A stretch of 64,000 nucleotides of DNA from Cladosporium sp. IMV 00045. Lineage: Eukaryota > Ascomycota > Dothideomycetes > Cladosporiales > Cladosporiaceae. The position numbers were made by a program, and so were the translations under genes. The notes under the pieces are model-generated. The model searched no databases. It was not told the origin of the DNA and saw only the letters and a list, made by a program, of their open reading frames with translations. The stretch covers positions 1 through 64,000 of the forward strand of contig MSJI02000954.1 of assembly GCA_001931905.2 (NCBI GenBank), in the 5' to 3' direction. Shown here piece by piece: positions 43,226-55,245 of the stretch (its first letter is position 1; every line of letters starts with the position of its first letter).

Positions 43226-44334
43226 TCACACTGCATCCCTCCTCAACCCCACCCCACCACCCACGACCCCCTCCCCATCCCTTTTCAATGCCATCTGCCC
43301 ACCCACCGCATCCTGCACACCCGCCACCCAACCCCTCAACTTCCCCCAAACGGTAGGAGCTTTCCTCCCCTTCGCGATGAAAATCGTCCTCTCCTTGCGT
43401 CCCTCTGAGAAATCGAAAACTGCCGGCTCCGGCAAGACGTCGAAAGCGAAATCTTCCAGACCCGCGGCGGTGAAGAGGCGTTCGATACCTTGCGAGGTGA
43501 AGCCGTGGTGTTTGATTGTGTGTGCTGTGGCGGGGAGGGTGCTGGAGGAGGATGAGGGTTGGTTGGCGTGTGCGTGTCCGTGTTGTTGTTGGTGTTCGTG
43601 TCCGGATCGGGACTCGAAGGGGAGGAAGTCGACGATTACCAGCACGCCGGTTTCGGGTTTGAGGCGTTCGGCCAAACGCTTGACGGCCAGTGGTGGGTCT
43701 TCGAAGTGGTGGAATCTATGTTTCCAACCTTTGGTCAGTCTCGTTCGATTCATCGATTCATTGAATAGCCATCCCCCCAACCCCCCCCCCAAAAAAAAAA
43801 AAAAATCAAAAACCAACTCACCCAAGCCCAATAACAGCGACATCGAACCCATAGAACTCTTGCCCAGCGAGCTCAGGAGGGACCTGATCGCCCAACAAAT
43901 CACCCACAACGGCATTGGCCTGCCCTTCGGAAAGACCCGACGACCTCGCAGCCTCATTATACAACCTCACCATATTCTCACTAACATCGATTCCACGGAT
44001 CGTGCTCACCCATCCGCCCAGAGCTTTGGTCACGGAGCCCGTGCCGCAGGCGTAGTCTAGTAAGCGGACGTCTGTGTTGTTGTCGCTGGTGGTGGTGGGG
44101 GTGGTGGAAGAAGGAAGCCATTGAACTCCAAGCCAGGATTTGTGCTTTTGTAGCGCTTCGGCGACTTGGTTTGAGATGCGGATTTGCCAGGGTTTGGTGT
44201 TGTAGGTTGAGGCTAGGTCGCTGGAGGGAGAGGGGAGGGTTAGTTTGGTTTGGATTGGTTGGGTGGATGGGAGGAGAATGTCGGAGTTCGGCTTACTCAA
44301 AGGCTTTGCGGTTGGCTTCTGTGAAAGCGCTCAT
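43226..44334 (-). CDS. Class I SAM-dependent methyltransferase
   Basis: Three exons on the minus strand: 44334-44297 (38 nt), 44220-43822 and 43715-43226, 308 aa. Introns are 76 and 106 bp; the second contains adjacent G and T homopolymers (about 43785-43806 on the plus strand as C then A). The first exon gives MSAFTEANRKAF. Motif I is LLDYACGTGSV (about residues 66-76), followed by the acidic motif II (IRGIDVSENMV) and the DVAVIGLGFHHFEDP stretch formed by the second join. This is a typical methyltransferase 11/12-like fold. A His-rich insert (HEHQQQHGHAHA) lies in exon 3. Substrate unknown. Confidence 0.82.
43786..43806 (+). repeat. Adjacent poly-C and poly-A homopolymers
   Basis: A run of C followed by about sixteen A residues inside the methyltransferase intron. 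Confidence 0.8.
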
Positions 44335-45714
44335 GGTTGAGAGGTAAGGTAGGTATGTTGCGGGATGTGATGGTGTATGGCAGTGGAGAGTGGCGATGTC
44401 GAAGGGCACTGTTCGGATATGTTGGTGTCGGTCAGGTCACACCGATGTACTCGAGCCCCGTTGCACTTTCAAGAGTATTTTGGATTGAACTTAGAAACCG
44501 ATGAGAGAAGACAGAGCGTGGTCTTCCCCAGCTATTATATTCCGTCTGATTATCTTAAAACACCGTGGCCCGCCACGCCGACAAACAGCTCGAGCGCGGG
44601 GACATGAAGTCGAGAGCTTCGGAGAGTTCAGCCTAACAACTCTCCGTCGAACGTATAGAATAAATCTCCGACGGGCGAGGTGAATACACAAAATATGTAT
44701 TGATGATCGAGAAGAAGACCTTTTGAAGTCGTTACCATTCCACAACAACCTATCGAGGAACACAAATCAAACGAACAGACGTCGGAAACGTGCGTTTAAG
44801 CGACACAAGGTCGAGCTCGAAGTTGGAACGAAATCCTCCGCGTTCACATCCCATCGACTTCCCTTGCCCCGAGCACTCATGACATGTTATTAGAATCTAC
44901 CAAATTCTTCTTCAACTTCCCTGTCCTTCCCGGAGGCTTCTTGAATTCTCAGAAGTCATGTGAGAATTTGACAACCCGAGGATGAAGCACACGGGAGCAG
45001 GGAAGTCACAATATTGGATATCGCTCTCGGAGCAAGATTAAGATACCAAATGAAAAGTTGAGAACGATGCCTTTTGAATTTTTTTATAATGAGGACAGAA
45101 CAGGGAAAATCAGTCCTACGAGAAAATGTCCAAGGGGAGGAAGAGAGAAGAAGTGAAAATGAAATGAACCCAAACAAAGCCAGGACAGGACAGTCCGCTA
45201 TAACGCCAGCTCAATCGGTCCATTTTTTCCAGCAGCGTAATAGAAGAGAGGAGAGGAGAGGAAAGCCAGCCAACGCCCTTTTTTGCTCAAGACTCGCAAT
45301 CCCAATCCTTCGGATTCCCGTTTTGGGAGTCTCCTCCCCTCCGCGAAGTGCATTATGTCGTGAAGTAAGCGAGCCTGTTTTTTTGTCCCGGAACGCGCCG
45401 CGCGTAGCCTCGCGATCAAGTATTGTCTCGCTTGCGCGCCCAGAAAGAAGAAAGTGTGTGTGTGTGTGGCCTTGCGATTCGAGCGACAAGCATCGCCCTG
45501 GCCGTTGAGAGCTTCCTTCCTAATTGACCCAGCCGATTTTCCCCCTTTCCCCTTTTGATAAGTCCTATGCGCGCAAACAAGTTGCGCCGCGTTTTGTTGT
45601 GTCGTGTTGGTTTTGATGCTGTCGTGCTATGCTCCATCATGCGGCGGCGGCGGCGATCGCTAAACCACCACATCTAGTCACGTCGCGCTTGATTGGGAAG
45701 AAATGCGTTCACTT
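44335..45714. other. Intergenic
   Basis: 1.38 kb between the methyltransferase start and the CKS1 3' end. It holds several purine-rich patches, a short GTGTGT run near 45460 and GGCGGCGGCGG near 45640. No supported gene. Confidence 0.45.
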
Positions 45715-46267
45715 TCAGTGAGTCGGTGCTTGGTAGTTCATAGGTCGCCTGGCAGAAAAAGGAGAGGGTAACGTTAGTCACGTGCTCCATGCGCTTTCTG
45801 CTTGGCCTTGTCTCGGCAAAGACGATGGATTTTTGTACTCACTTGAAGAGCAGGATGTGCGGCTCCGGCTCGTGTACCTCGTAGTGCTCCCAGCCCAGAC
45901 TCTGCGTGATGCCGAGCCCTCTCCACTCGTCCTCCCACAGTAACTTGAGAGTACCTCGCGCGCCGTCGAAGTAGTCCTTGGGAATGGCCTTGAGCATCTG
46001 CTTGGGCAGCTGCACGTGGCGGTACTCGTTGTGGTCGTCGTTGTACCTGTTTGTCGCAAGCGAGGCGCGTTAGCAAGGTGGAGGACAATCGCATGGTAGA
46101 TGATGCATTGGGTCTGAAGCGGTGCAACGTGTGTGATCGTGCATGATGCCGTACCTTGATGAGTAGTGGATGGAATCGACGAACTCGTCCAGCTTGTCGC
46201 GCTCGGAATCGGTGAGGAGACGAGGCTTCTTGTTGCGGCGGGTGTAGTCAATGTCCATGCTGGCCAT
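45715..46267 (-). CDS. CKS1: Cyclin-dependent kinase regulatory subunit Cks1
   Basis: Three exons on the minus strand: 46267-46155, 46046-45843 and 45748-45715, 116 aa. Introns are 108 and 94 bp. Joins restore [20 protein letters not shown] and [16 protein letters not shown]. The Cks signature YSSRYxDDxxEYRHVxLPK, the [30 protein letters not shown] region and the E/HxPEPH hinge (which controls strand exchange) are all present. Cks1 binds CDK1 and phospho-substrates and drives mitotic progression. The last exon is only 34 nt. Without it, the frame would stop at TGA 45841-45839 directly after LLFK, so the third exon is chosen because it restores the family ending RPMNYQ. Confidence 0.92.
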
Positions 46268-48822
46268 GGCTGCGGTATGTGTTGATGTTGATGCTTGTTT
46301 GAGGTGGTCGTGGTTGCTGGTCCCCGCTTTCAGGGTTGTTTATGAGATGAGGGGGAGCAGAGCGCGGTGGGTGACGGAGAAGGCTGTTTGTTTGGGGTTG
46401 GGCAGTGGTGGTGTTGTGATGATTCGGCGGCGGCGGCGGCGGCGGCGGAGGCGGCGGCGACAACGGGGAGAAGAGGGTTCGGGACGAGGGAGGGCGGTCT
46501 CGCAGGTGGTAGTAGTGTTGTGTCGAAAGTGGCGCGCCGGTGGAGTACGTCCGTTTTTGCGCTTTGATGAAGCCCGCAGAATTCAGTCTAGGAGGGGTAC
46601 AGAGGTGGGAGTACTGCGGGTGTTCTGTTCTGGAAGAAGAAGACCCGCCGGCACGCGCGCGCTTGGTATGTAGGTATGAGGCGCAGGTCACTTGTGAGGG
46701 AGCTTTCTGCTTTTAGATGGATCGAAGGGAAATGTGGACGACTGGATGCGAGGCACGCGCAAAGGAGGGAAAAGGGCAGAAAAAAGGGCGTCAGAGGGCG
46801 GGCTTTTGATCTTCTCTCTCGTCTGTCGAATAAACACAGAAGAAAGCTCGGGTCAAGAAGCGCGTGGACACGTGCCAGATTCCGTGTCATGCTCCCCTCC
46901 TTCCCTGTCTTCCCATCACTATTGCTACTGTGATCCTGCAATTCACATACATGTGGGAGATTGTTGTTGTTTTGTGTCAGATGCATGAAGGGGTAATTGT
47001 GATCAGGCAAGTCTTCTCGAAATAGTCATGTCTGCTTCTATCCTGCGTGCAACCAAGCACATCTCCAGCAGCACGATTGATTGCATAAGCAGAGCTATCA
47101 TCCTGCATACAAGAGAAAAAAAATTCTCTTCCCTGTCACCGCAATGCAAGCAGGCGGAATAGCGGCAGTCCCACAAGTCTTCTGTGGAAACCCCCAACCT
47201 ATACAGCACCAACGCAGCCCTAAAGGCAGCTTAGTAGCATGCCGCCGCCCGAGCCGCAGAGGATAGCGTCATTAGTTTCGACAACGGCTCGAGAGGATAG
47301 TGATAAGCATCAGAGGAAAGACAAAGGAGGTCTGTGTCATCATCTGAGTCTTCCCTGTGAGTGTAGAGATCATTCGTGTAAACGAATGTCCATCGAGAAA
47401 GACGAAGTGGTGGTTTCTTCGCACACCTGATGCTATCTGATCACACACCACCAGGATCCGTAGAGTGCCGAAGGCAGGAACCAAGACGGCATTGGCGATC
47501 GACGAGGAGCGGTGTGGTTGTCATTCCTATCTCTTGCTCCATTCTCGATGACTTGGGTATACATCACTTTACCAAACGAAGCGAAGCGACCATTGGATCC
47601 TCAGTCACAGCCTGAATTATCACCCAAATGAGAGGGAATCGCCATGGCCTGTACCTGCTAAATAAATCACACGCACCCCCAAGACCCCTCGCAGCACTTA
47701 CCGAGTCACTCACTCCCCAACTTACCGTGATGATAAAAACGACGTCGCTCGCTCTGACCAATGCAGCCCTCGAAGAATGACATCGTCACACCAAGAAACG
47801 ACCGTCACACAAGAACGACCGTTATACGCACGAGCGTGCGTCCATGCATAGCGCGTCCAGGGTGTGTGCATCGGGCGAAGGAAGCCGGATCGACGAACGT
47901 TCATCATCATCGACTTCATCATCGCGTTTCCGGTTGGTGAAAGAGACCGTCAGCTCCCCGAGAGTGAGCAAGTAAACATCATAACTAGGGAAGAAACGGG
48001 TGATGGGAACAATTGGCTTTTCATGAATCATCAGCCTTTCTGCGGAATCGATTTGTTCGCGATGAAGCAGGATATGTCAGATCACATATACATGGAGGAA
48101 AAGAAATAGAAAAGCGTGATGAGATGAAGTTTTCAAACAAAACACGATATCTTCGCATCCTCTCTCTCTAAAAGCTACCTGATGTATCTCGATTCGATCG
48201 TGCTCGATCGCAAAAAAACCGGAAAGAACAACCCACGAAAAGAGCATAACGCCAAATTCCAGCCCTCCCATATTCTGAGAGTGAGGCGCCTCCTTCCTTG
48301 GCTAGGTATCTTCACTTTCCTTCCCTATCCTTGCCTTCTTCAGATGCGAATTCTTTTTTGCAGCCGGAAAGACACCTTCCCGTATAATTCTCCAGGACCT
48401 CTATCGCGCACGCGCGACCAAGGTTTTTCCCGCAGAAAAAGGAGAAGATGTGAATTCCCAGGCTGACTGGTAATGAAAGAAAAAAATAGAATAAAATCGT
48501 CGTCGCGGTCATGAATTTGGTGTACTGTGCCGGGGGGTAATGTGTGTGTCGTGTGCCAAAAATCGAATGCTGGTCGGTTTTTGAAATAAAGGAAAATAAA
48601 CGAGAGTGATGAAAAAGAGTGAATGGAATCGTAGTCGGTGATTGTACAGACACGCAAGAAGGGTGTGCACACATCCGGGTCGATTTGTTCGTTCGTTCGT
48701 CGTGGATTTGATTAAAAGACGGCGCCATCGCTTTGTTGGGTTTTGTACATCGCGCTCTGGGCGGATGGCGGGTGCGCGTTAGATGGGTATTGGTGTTTGA
48801 TGTGTCGTGTTTTGCTGTCTTT
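46268..48822. other. Long intergenic with CGG microsatellite
   Basis: 2.55 kb upstream of CKS1 and downstream of the 48823 gene. It has a (CGG)n run at about 46422-46462. Open frames up to 140 codons are low complexity or frame shadows. Probably a long 5' UTR/promoter plus 3' sequence. Confidence 0.45.
46422..46462 (+). repeat. CGG trinucleotide repeat
   Basis: About a dozen GGC/CGG units with one AGG interruption, within the CKS1 upstream region. Confidence 0.8.
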
Positions 48823-49596
48823 TTAAATCCAGAGAGCGGTCTGGCGGCGCTCTTCGAACAGATCGACCACCAGGCTGTGGATCTCACTGAGGTAGTCGGA
48901 CGCGGCGAAGGCACCGAGGTTGCGAGAGCGCATGTATGCAATGTCGGCGTCTTGCTCGGCGCTGCGGACGGTCTGGCCGTACTCCTCGGCGATCTCATCG
49001 AGCTGCTGCAGCTCCTTTCCAAAGGGGTTGTCACGGGGTGCCTCGACGGTGGCGTCGAGATTGGGCGTGAACTCGGAGGACACGCGGGTGCTGCTGGGAG
49101 GCGATTGCAGGCGCTGGACACTACGCTTGCGGCTGAGGGTCTCGTGGGCTTGCTTTGAGTGTGAGGCAGCGCGCTGAGGGAGGATTGGCGCCTCGAATGA
49201 TGCAGTGTGGGAAAGGCTCGGTGAGTGAATGGGCGAGTTGGTGTCGACTGCAGGCTTGAAGTATTGGCTCAGGTGGTTAGGCGAGCACTCGATGGGGGAC
49301 TCGTCAACGGAGGACATGTCGGTGGAGTGCACGCTTCTGGCGCTGGCGTCGGTGTCGTCGCCAGACGAAGACGAAGCAGAAGACGCAGAGAAGTCGCGGT
49401 GTCCACTCGATCCGTTGATGTCTGGCGCGCTGTAGGAGAGCATGTTTGTGGTCGACACGAGAGCAACGGGGCCAGAGATCTGACCCCGGACGACGGGCCT
49501 GCCGTTGCGGTGACTTGCTGCGCGACCCATTGGACTACTGATGGCGGGAGCATCGGTCTTCCTGCCGCGGGTGGTGAAGGCACGAACGAGCGACAT
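48823..49596 (-). CDS. Conserved fungal protein of unknown function
   Basis: A single-exon gene, 257 aa from the ATG at 49596 (MSLVRAFTTRGRK); the frame is open further upstream only through an Asn repeat without an ATG. The first ~190 residues are Ser-rich and probably disordered. The C-terminal ~60 residues form a conserved-looking helical part: DNPFGKELQQLDEIAEEYGQ, AEQDADIAYMRSRNLGAFAASDYLSEI and ending FEERRQTALWI. I recall similar Pezizomycotina proteins but not a named domain, so no function is given. Confidence 0.68.
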   Translation of the reverse strand: MSLVRAFTTRGRKTDAPAISSPMGRAASHRNGRPVVRGQISGPVALVSTTNMLSYSAPDINGSSGHRDFSASSASSSSGDDTDASARSVHSTDMSSVDESPIECSPNHLSQYFKPAVDTNSPIHSPSLSHTASFEAPILPQRAASHSKQAHETLSRKRSVQRLQSPPSSTRVSSEFTPNLDATVEAPRDNPFGKELQQLDEIAEEYGQTVRSAEQDADIAYMRSRNLGAFAASDYLSEIHSLVVDLFEERRQTALWI

Positions 49597-49645
49597 TTTG
49601 TATGTTAGGTTGGCGAGGGATGTGGAGTCGAGGATGCGATTCGCG

Positions 49646-49669
49646 TTGTTGTTGTTGTTGTTGTTGCTA
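49646..49669 (+). repeat. GTT trinucleotide repeat
   Basis: Seven to eight GTT units just upstream of the 49596 start codon. Confidence 0.75.
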
Positions 49670-52025
49670 AGTTCGGCCACAGATTGTTTGTCACAAGCTA
49701 GGTCGCAGGCTGATGGATTGTCTGAGTCGTGAAGACGTAGGTCTTATGGCAAACAACGGGTCACGCGCAGAGCGTCTCGGATACAGAGGGTCGGTTGGAC
49801 TCCTTAGGGGTTGCAAAGGAGGGCACAGTGGGACCGAAAAGAAGGGATGAAATGTCGCAGACACTTTCGTGAGTAGTAGGCAGTGGGTTGAATGTGAAGC
49901 GAGCCGGCGGATATTGGATCTGTCTCTCAAGGAATGTGGAATTGCGGACTCGCAGGGCGAAGCAGCAGCAAACTCGCGGAGCAGTGAACGTGGGTCGTCG
50001 GGCTAGGTGACGGAGTCAAGTGAGTGAAGAATGCGCAGGCCACAGGCGCGTGAATGAAAAAAAGAGTGACTAGGAGGGAGTGCTGTATCAAGCGAGTGTC
50101 AGGAAGAGAGAGAGAAGCGAGAAGCGAAAGGCCACAGAGAGTCAGGCCGTCGGACGAAGCGCTTGAAAGAGGCCTGCGAAGCGTGGAGGAGAGCGCAAAG
50201 CACCCAAGCACAAGCACCCATGGCACCGTCGACCTTTCACCCTCGTTTCACGGCGACTTCGATGGGCAATCACAAGCCAATCACGGCGATTGAAGGCTCT
50301 GTTCGGCGTCAGACTACTGCAGGAACTATCCAAACCGCATCCACTAAGCACCACCATGCCGCAGATGCCGTGCAGGCGGAACGGCGGAAGGCCTGTCATA
50401 GGCCTGTGCCTCTGTCCGGCTCAACATTTCTGCCGCCGGCGTGTGGAGAGCAACGCCATTCTCAACTCCTGCCATGCCTGCAACATGTGAGTTGTGCGCG
50501 TGTGCGTTTTTCTGGTCGCCCAACCCAACCGCCCTCCCAGAGGAGATACTTGGAGACTCAGTCCCATGCGGGCTCCAATAGAACAGCTGCCGCCTGGCAG
50601 AGCCACTCGTGTACCTCTGCATGTATTCAAGCGCCCATGTGCCTCTCACAAACGCCCATGTGCCTCCCTCACCAGACGTGCTCGCGAGGCGTGCGTGACA
50701 AGGCGCGACAAGGCGAAACGGCCGAGCGTCGCATGCAAATCGATGCCCTTTCAACCGTCGACCCACTCGCCCACCGCGCTATCCAACTCCTGCGAGTGTC
50801 CAGACTCTCGAGGCCACTCCACGCGCGAGTCGCTTCTGATCCGTGCTTGCTCTTTGCACAATTCTCTCGCAGCCCAGTATTTCTGTCGTCACAGCACGCA
50901 AGCAAGCGTTGCGAGAATGACACAAACACACATGTGTGCAAATTGCCACAAAATAAAACAGCCTTCAGTAGCTACCACGAAATCGAACAGACTTTCAGCC
51001 TTCCACGTACGCTGTGGCGTCTTGTTTCCAAAGTCTGAGCCGGGAACAAAAAAACCTTGTATGGTCCCTCGGAGGTTTCTCAGGTGTGTTGTGACGAAAA
51101 ACTCTCGCGAAGTCAAGTCGCGAAGCTCGCCCGCGCCGCCGAATCGGGCAGGAGAACACATCAGCAGCCCAGCAGTCCGTCCACATAGCGCGCCATCTTT
51201 TGCTGTTGTGTGTATCTTTCTTTTCTGTGGTCCTCCGGAAAATCGCGTGCACGTCCAACAGCCGCTCGCTCTCGTGGCCAGCCGAACGAACGGACGGCAG
51301 ATCGCAAATCGCCAAATCGCAAAAAAAAACCCGTTCGCGTTCGGCTTGCTGCTCTCTCCTTCCCTGCCTGCCTCGTGCTTGCTCGGTTCGTGCGTGCGCT
51401 CAAGCAGTAGTCGATCAGCAATGGTGCAGTATGCACCGCACACTCGGTGCCCACACGCCTATATTCCACACAAGATATGATATAAAACGCCTATAGATGT
51501 GATCGCACTGACTGTATGTAATCGACTACTAGCTAGTAGCGAGGTTGCCTACTCCTGAACGCAATGCCCGACCCCTGATACTGCCCCTTTGGGCTTTTCG
51601 GTTATGATCGCTCTCTATGTGCGACAGGAGGGCGAGTCGGGCGTCGATATTGGCGTACTGGGGTTTGGTATTTAAGGGGACGTTTCTTGTCTCGTCACAG
51701 TCGTTACTACTCTCGTGCCAGATCAAGTCCTGTTCTGAGCTCGTTTGTCATGTTCGCTGGAAGATACATGATTGAATGATGACTCGGTTATATGTAAGAA
51801 ATGCATTGATGACAAGTCGTTTCGTATGATGCAATCTTATCGCGATGCTGTTGGACTTGGAACCGTACCTGTATGCTTTATACCCGTATTGTCGCAGCAC
51901 GATCTTCATTTTTCCTTCTTATCATCGCTTCTTACAAAGCTCGCTTTGCATAGCAATCCTATAGCACTTGTCCATCCCATCTCGTGGTACATGTATGCTG
52001 TTTGAAGTTGACGCTTAGGTGTAAC

Positions 52026-52040
52026 CAGGGTTAGGGTTAC
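52026..52040 (+). repeat. Short interstitial telomere-like repeat
   Basis: CAGGGTTAGGGTTAC, two near-complete TTAGGG units. Confidence 0.55.
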
Positions 52041-52566
52041 GACCGCAATGTAAAGCATGAGGCATGATCCCTGTGCTCATGACGGCTTTTCCTCTTGCTT
52101 CCGTATTTTCCAATGCTCCGTCACTAATGTACACGTTCTGTTCGCAACAACAAATGTCCTAGCTTTTGCCATCTCGCGGACTCGTTGGGGGAGGAAGTTG
52201 TGGGCTTGGTGTAAGTAGGGTTGGGGTTGATTGACCAGACGGACTTCACTCCAGGCGAGGGTTTCCGTACGTCGACAGCACTACTATGCGACTTGTTATG
52301 GGAAGACGTTTGGTGTTGATTGGTCGTACGCCATGCTTGTCAATAAAAATGAATATGATGCTTGGGGTTGTAGATGTTGACTTCTTGTCGCGTTTTTCCG
52401 TGCGAGCTCACCATCGGTATCTTCTGGAGAAAATGTCGGTCTACAATGCCACGAGACGGTAGGACTGGATGAAATCTGAAGAGATTTTGCAAAGGTGAAT
52501 GAGTACCTTGATGAACATGCTAATCGCCTAAGAATCGCCACTCGTGCTAAGACGGTAATTCATACA

Positions 52567-55245
52567 TCAAACCGGGTATCTTTTTCTCAATCCGTCACGA
52601 CCCCTCCTTCCGCGATTCCCAGCATACCTCTCCCCCACCACCAAATCTCCCACATCCCCACCCGTAAACGAACAATGACCAACCTCCCAATCTCCAATTC
52701 CCTTGACAACTCCCCACTTAACAGGCACAAACGGTGCATCCCCATCTCCCACCGGCCTATGCGCCGCAGCAGCCAACACGACCGAACAACTCCCCGCCAC
52801 CGGCATAGCGGACTGCAACCTGCGAAATCCCATCCCCACCGCAAAAGCCAACATCACCGTTCCCAACACGAGCAAACACACGATCGGCGGACAACTGTAC
52901 CCCACAGCGAACACGCTCGACTGCTCGTCTTCCACGCCGTCGACGTAGACGTGCACGCGCGCCAAAAACAGCGCCTGCGAGATCAGCCAGTGCAACGTGG
53001 CAGAGGCGACGATGAGGGGCACGCCGTAGGCATACGGCAGCTGCAGCCAGTAAGTGGAGCGCTGCGCGGCGGTCGGGGACGTGACGCGCAGGCTGGCGCG
53101 GTGGACGGCGTACCCGCTATACTCGTGGGCGAGGTGCATGGCGGTGTAGAGGGCGTTGTAAAGGAGGTAGAGGAAGGAGACGAGGGCTTGCGGGGTGTTG
53201 GCTAGGAGGACGGAGGAGATCAGCCCGTTGGTGCCGGTGCTGGGGAGGGAGGTGGAGATGAGCGATTCGGAGTTGATGGTGCTGAAGCCGAAGGCGAGGA
53301 GGTCGTTGTTCTTTTGGCGGATGGGAGCGAGAGCGAGTAGGAGGAGGAAGATGGTTGCGATGAGGGTGCCGAGGCAGAGGGTGAGGGTGAGGGCCCAGCG
53401 TGAGCGGGAGATGGCGTGTCGCCATTGGAGGGGGCGGGGATTGGTGAAGGTTGTTGGTGGTGGGTTGGTGTTTGGGTGGGTTGTGTTTTGAGAGGAGGTT
53501 TGGAAGATGCGTGAGGAGGAGAGCCAGGGCCAGAGGTTGGGTGCAAAGGTGGCGATGAAAGCTGGTGGTTTCCTTGCCACAGCGATGGGGCTGGGTGACG
53601 TTTCCATCTGCCACTTGGTAGAGCCTTTCTGTAAGTCACGCTTGCTATTGAGGCAGCGCCCGCTTGTGGTCTCATCTGGCACGTCCAGCCAGCTAGCGAT
53701 AGCATCACCGACTGTTACTAACGTGATCTCACGCTGCCTGAACAAGGTCCAAAGCATAGCGAGGCTCTTGATTGCGTTGCAGACTATCACGGCAGTGAGG
53801 ATCTGAGTGGAGAATTGTAGCTTGCAGCGCTTCTGGGTCTTTTGTGCCAGGCAATGGTCGACTTTCTTGCCTCCCACCGTCCAGTTTGTGGCGTTGGCTT
53901 TGGCCTTGGAGAAATCGCAATCCCTCCGCCAACTTCCTGACGGCACGGACAGATCTTCGCAAATCCTACGTCTAGGTCAGTAAAGCCATGGTTGCCGCTG
54001 AAGCCGTTGCCATGTAACGAAATGCAAGGTAGTTTTTGGTTTATCGAGATGCCGTCATTGGCTTGTCCAGGGAATTGTTTGCGACTATCGTCCCGTGCTG
54101 AAGGTGCTTGAGGCAGATACTTGGAGAAAATTGCTCGACTCACCAACTGGTAGGACTATGGGCATAGATTTCAACTTCACGGTCGTAGAAGACGGTGTTG
54201 TTCTTTCTGACCCCGACTTCATTCGTCATGACGAGCAAGTGCGCATGCCCCGAGATAAATTCCTTCCCGTATGTGTCAATGCAATCTACAGCGTCCAGAG
54301 TCTCAAAGGTCGTTGGGTTCGCATTGTAAGCATCACGGACTGCGGCGACCCTAGGGATGTCCGAAGGCTGTATAGTTGGGACGTAATCAAAAGTCAGTGC
54401 TGGCACGGGGTCACCATACCGGGGATCGAAGACTCCTCCGGTTAGGAACGCGTCGTTAGCCACAACGACGTGGTACTGATTCGCGTCTAAGGTCTTGAAG
54501 ATGCCCGAGTTGTAGAGCAGGTGGATCGGCACACTGCTGACACCCAGAAAAACCCAGAGTATCCTGCGCTGCCATGAGATCCGGAAAAGATTTCGCACTC
54601 CTGCGACGCCAATGTCGAGCCAGTCGCCGCGCGCATGTGCTACGTCGCACTCTTTCCGTGTAGGCGAGCTCAGAGCTTGCATGGTGTAGTTGGAGGCAGA
54701 AAGTAAGATTGAACTCAGCCCATTGATCAGGATGTGCAGCCACAGCGCCCAAGTGTTGACGGTGCTGCATTCACCTACAAATGCGGTTCCCATGCCATCT
54801 TCCAGAGGAAAGTGCACACTGGCCCATATAGTGAGGATGCAATTTGTGATCAGTACGCAGGTTGCGATTATCGCTGACAGCGCGACGCCGAATCGTCAGC
54901 CTTGCAGTCGGTGGGGCTTGGTTTTGCCATTTCGCAAGTTTGTTGCCGGGTGAGACCCCTGTGACACAAGGATGCCTGAGCCGTCCTTGAGTGACTCTCT
55001 CGTTGGAGAGGCGCCACCATGCATCAGCAGCGAGTCATCGTCCGCGTTCGCACCGTTGATACTGGTGTCGCCGGTGAGAGTGCTTGGTGCTTTGCTGCGA
55101 CGCAGTTAGCATGAACAATCCTAACATGGAAGTAAATGCCAGCAGCTGACCTTGTGTTTCGCAAAGTCCCAAGCTCGTATGTGTAAACACCATCCTGGCC
55201 ATCAAGCCCATCGAGCGCGCTGTAGTCGATAGGCAGCGAGGCCAT
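52567..55245 (-). pseudogene. DUF6536-type multi-pass membrane protein with a nonsense codon
   Basis: Exons by splice sites and phase: 55245-55151, 55094-54144 and 53965-52567, giving 814 codons. Introns are 56 and 178 bp. The N-terminus reads MASLPIDYSALDGLDGQDG. In exon 2 the DUF6536 opening motif is expected as GWRFGV but reads G-stop-RFGVALSAIIATCVLITNC: a TGA at 54898-54896 (minus) replaces the conserved Trp codon TGG. The frame then continues cleanly through LTIWASVHFPLEDG, the long extracytosolic region, ANWTVGGKKVDHCL-type loops and the C-terminal membrane helices. A single G-to-A change (C-to-T on the plus strand) explains it. Unless read through or wrong in the assembly, the product is a ~98-residue stub. 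The next in-frame ATG lies beyond the first membrane helix. Confidence 0.72.

Larger units (their letters stand above)
49597..52566. other. Long intergenic, upstream of the 49596 gene
   Basis: 2.97 kb. Open frames such as 50163-51038 and 50494-51480 lack any recognisable domain and mirror each other on both strands, so I do not call them. It contains a telomere-like CAGGGTTAGGGTTAC at 52026-52040 and a related TAGGGTTGGGGTT at about 52217. Confidence 0.45.

Noticed and set aside
50163..51480. Overlapping plus-strand open frames of 291 and 328 codons.
   Set aside because: Two frames are open over the same bases, with minus-strand frames too. This points to base composition, not coding.
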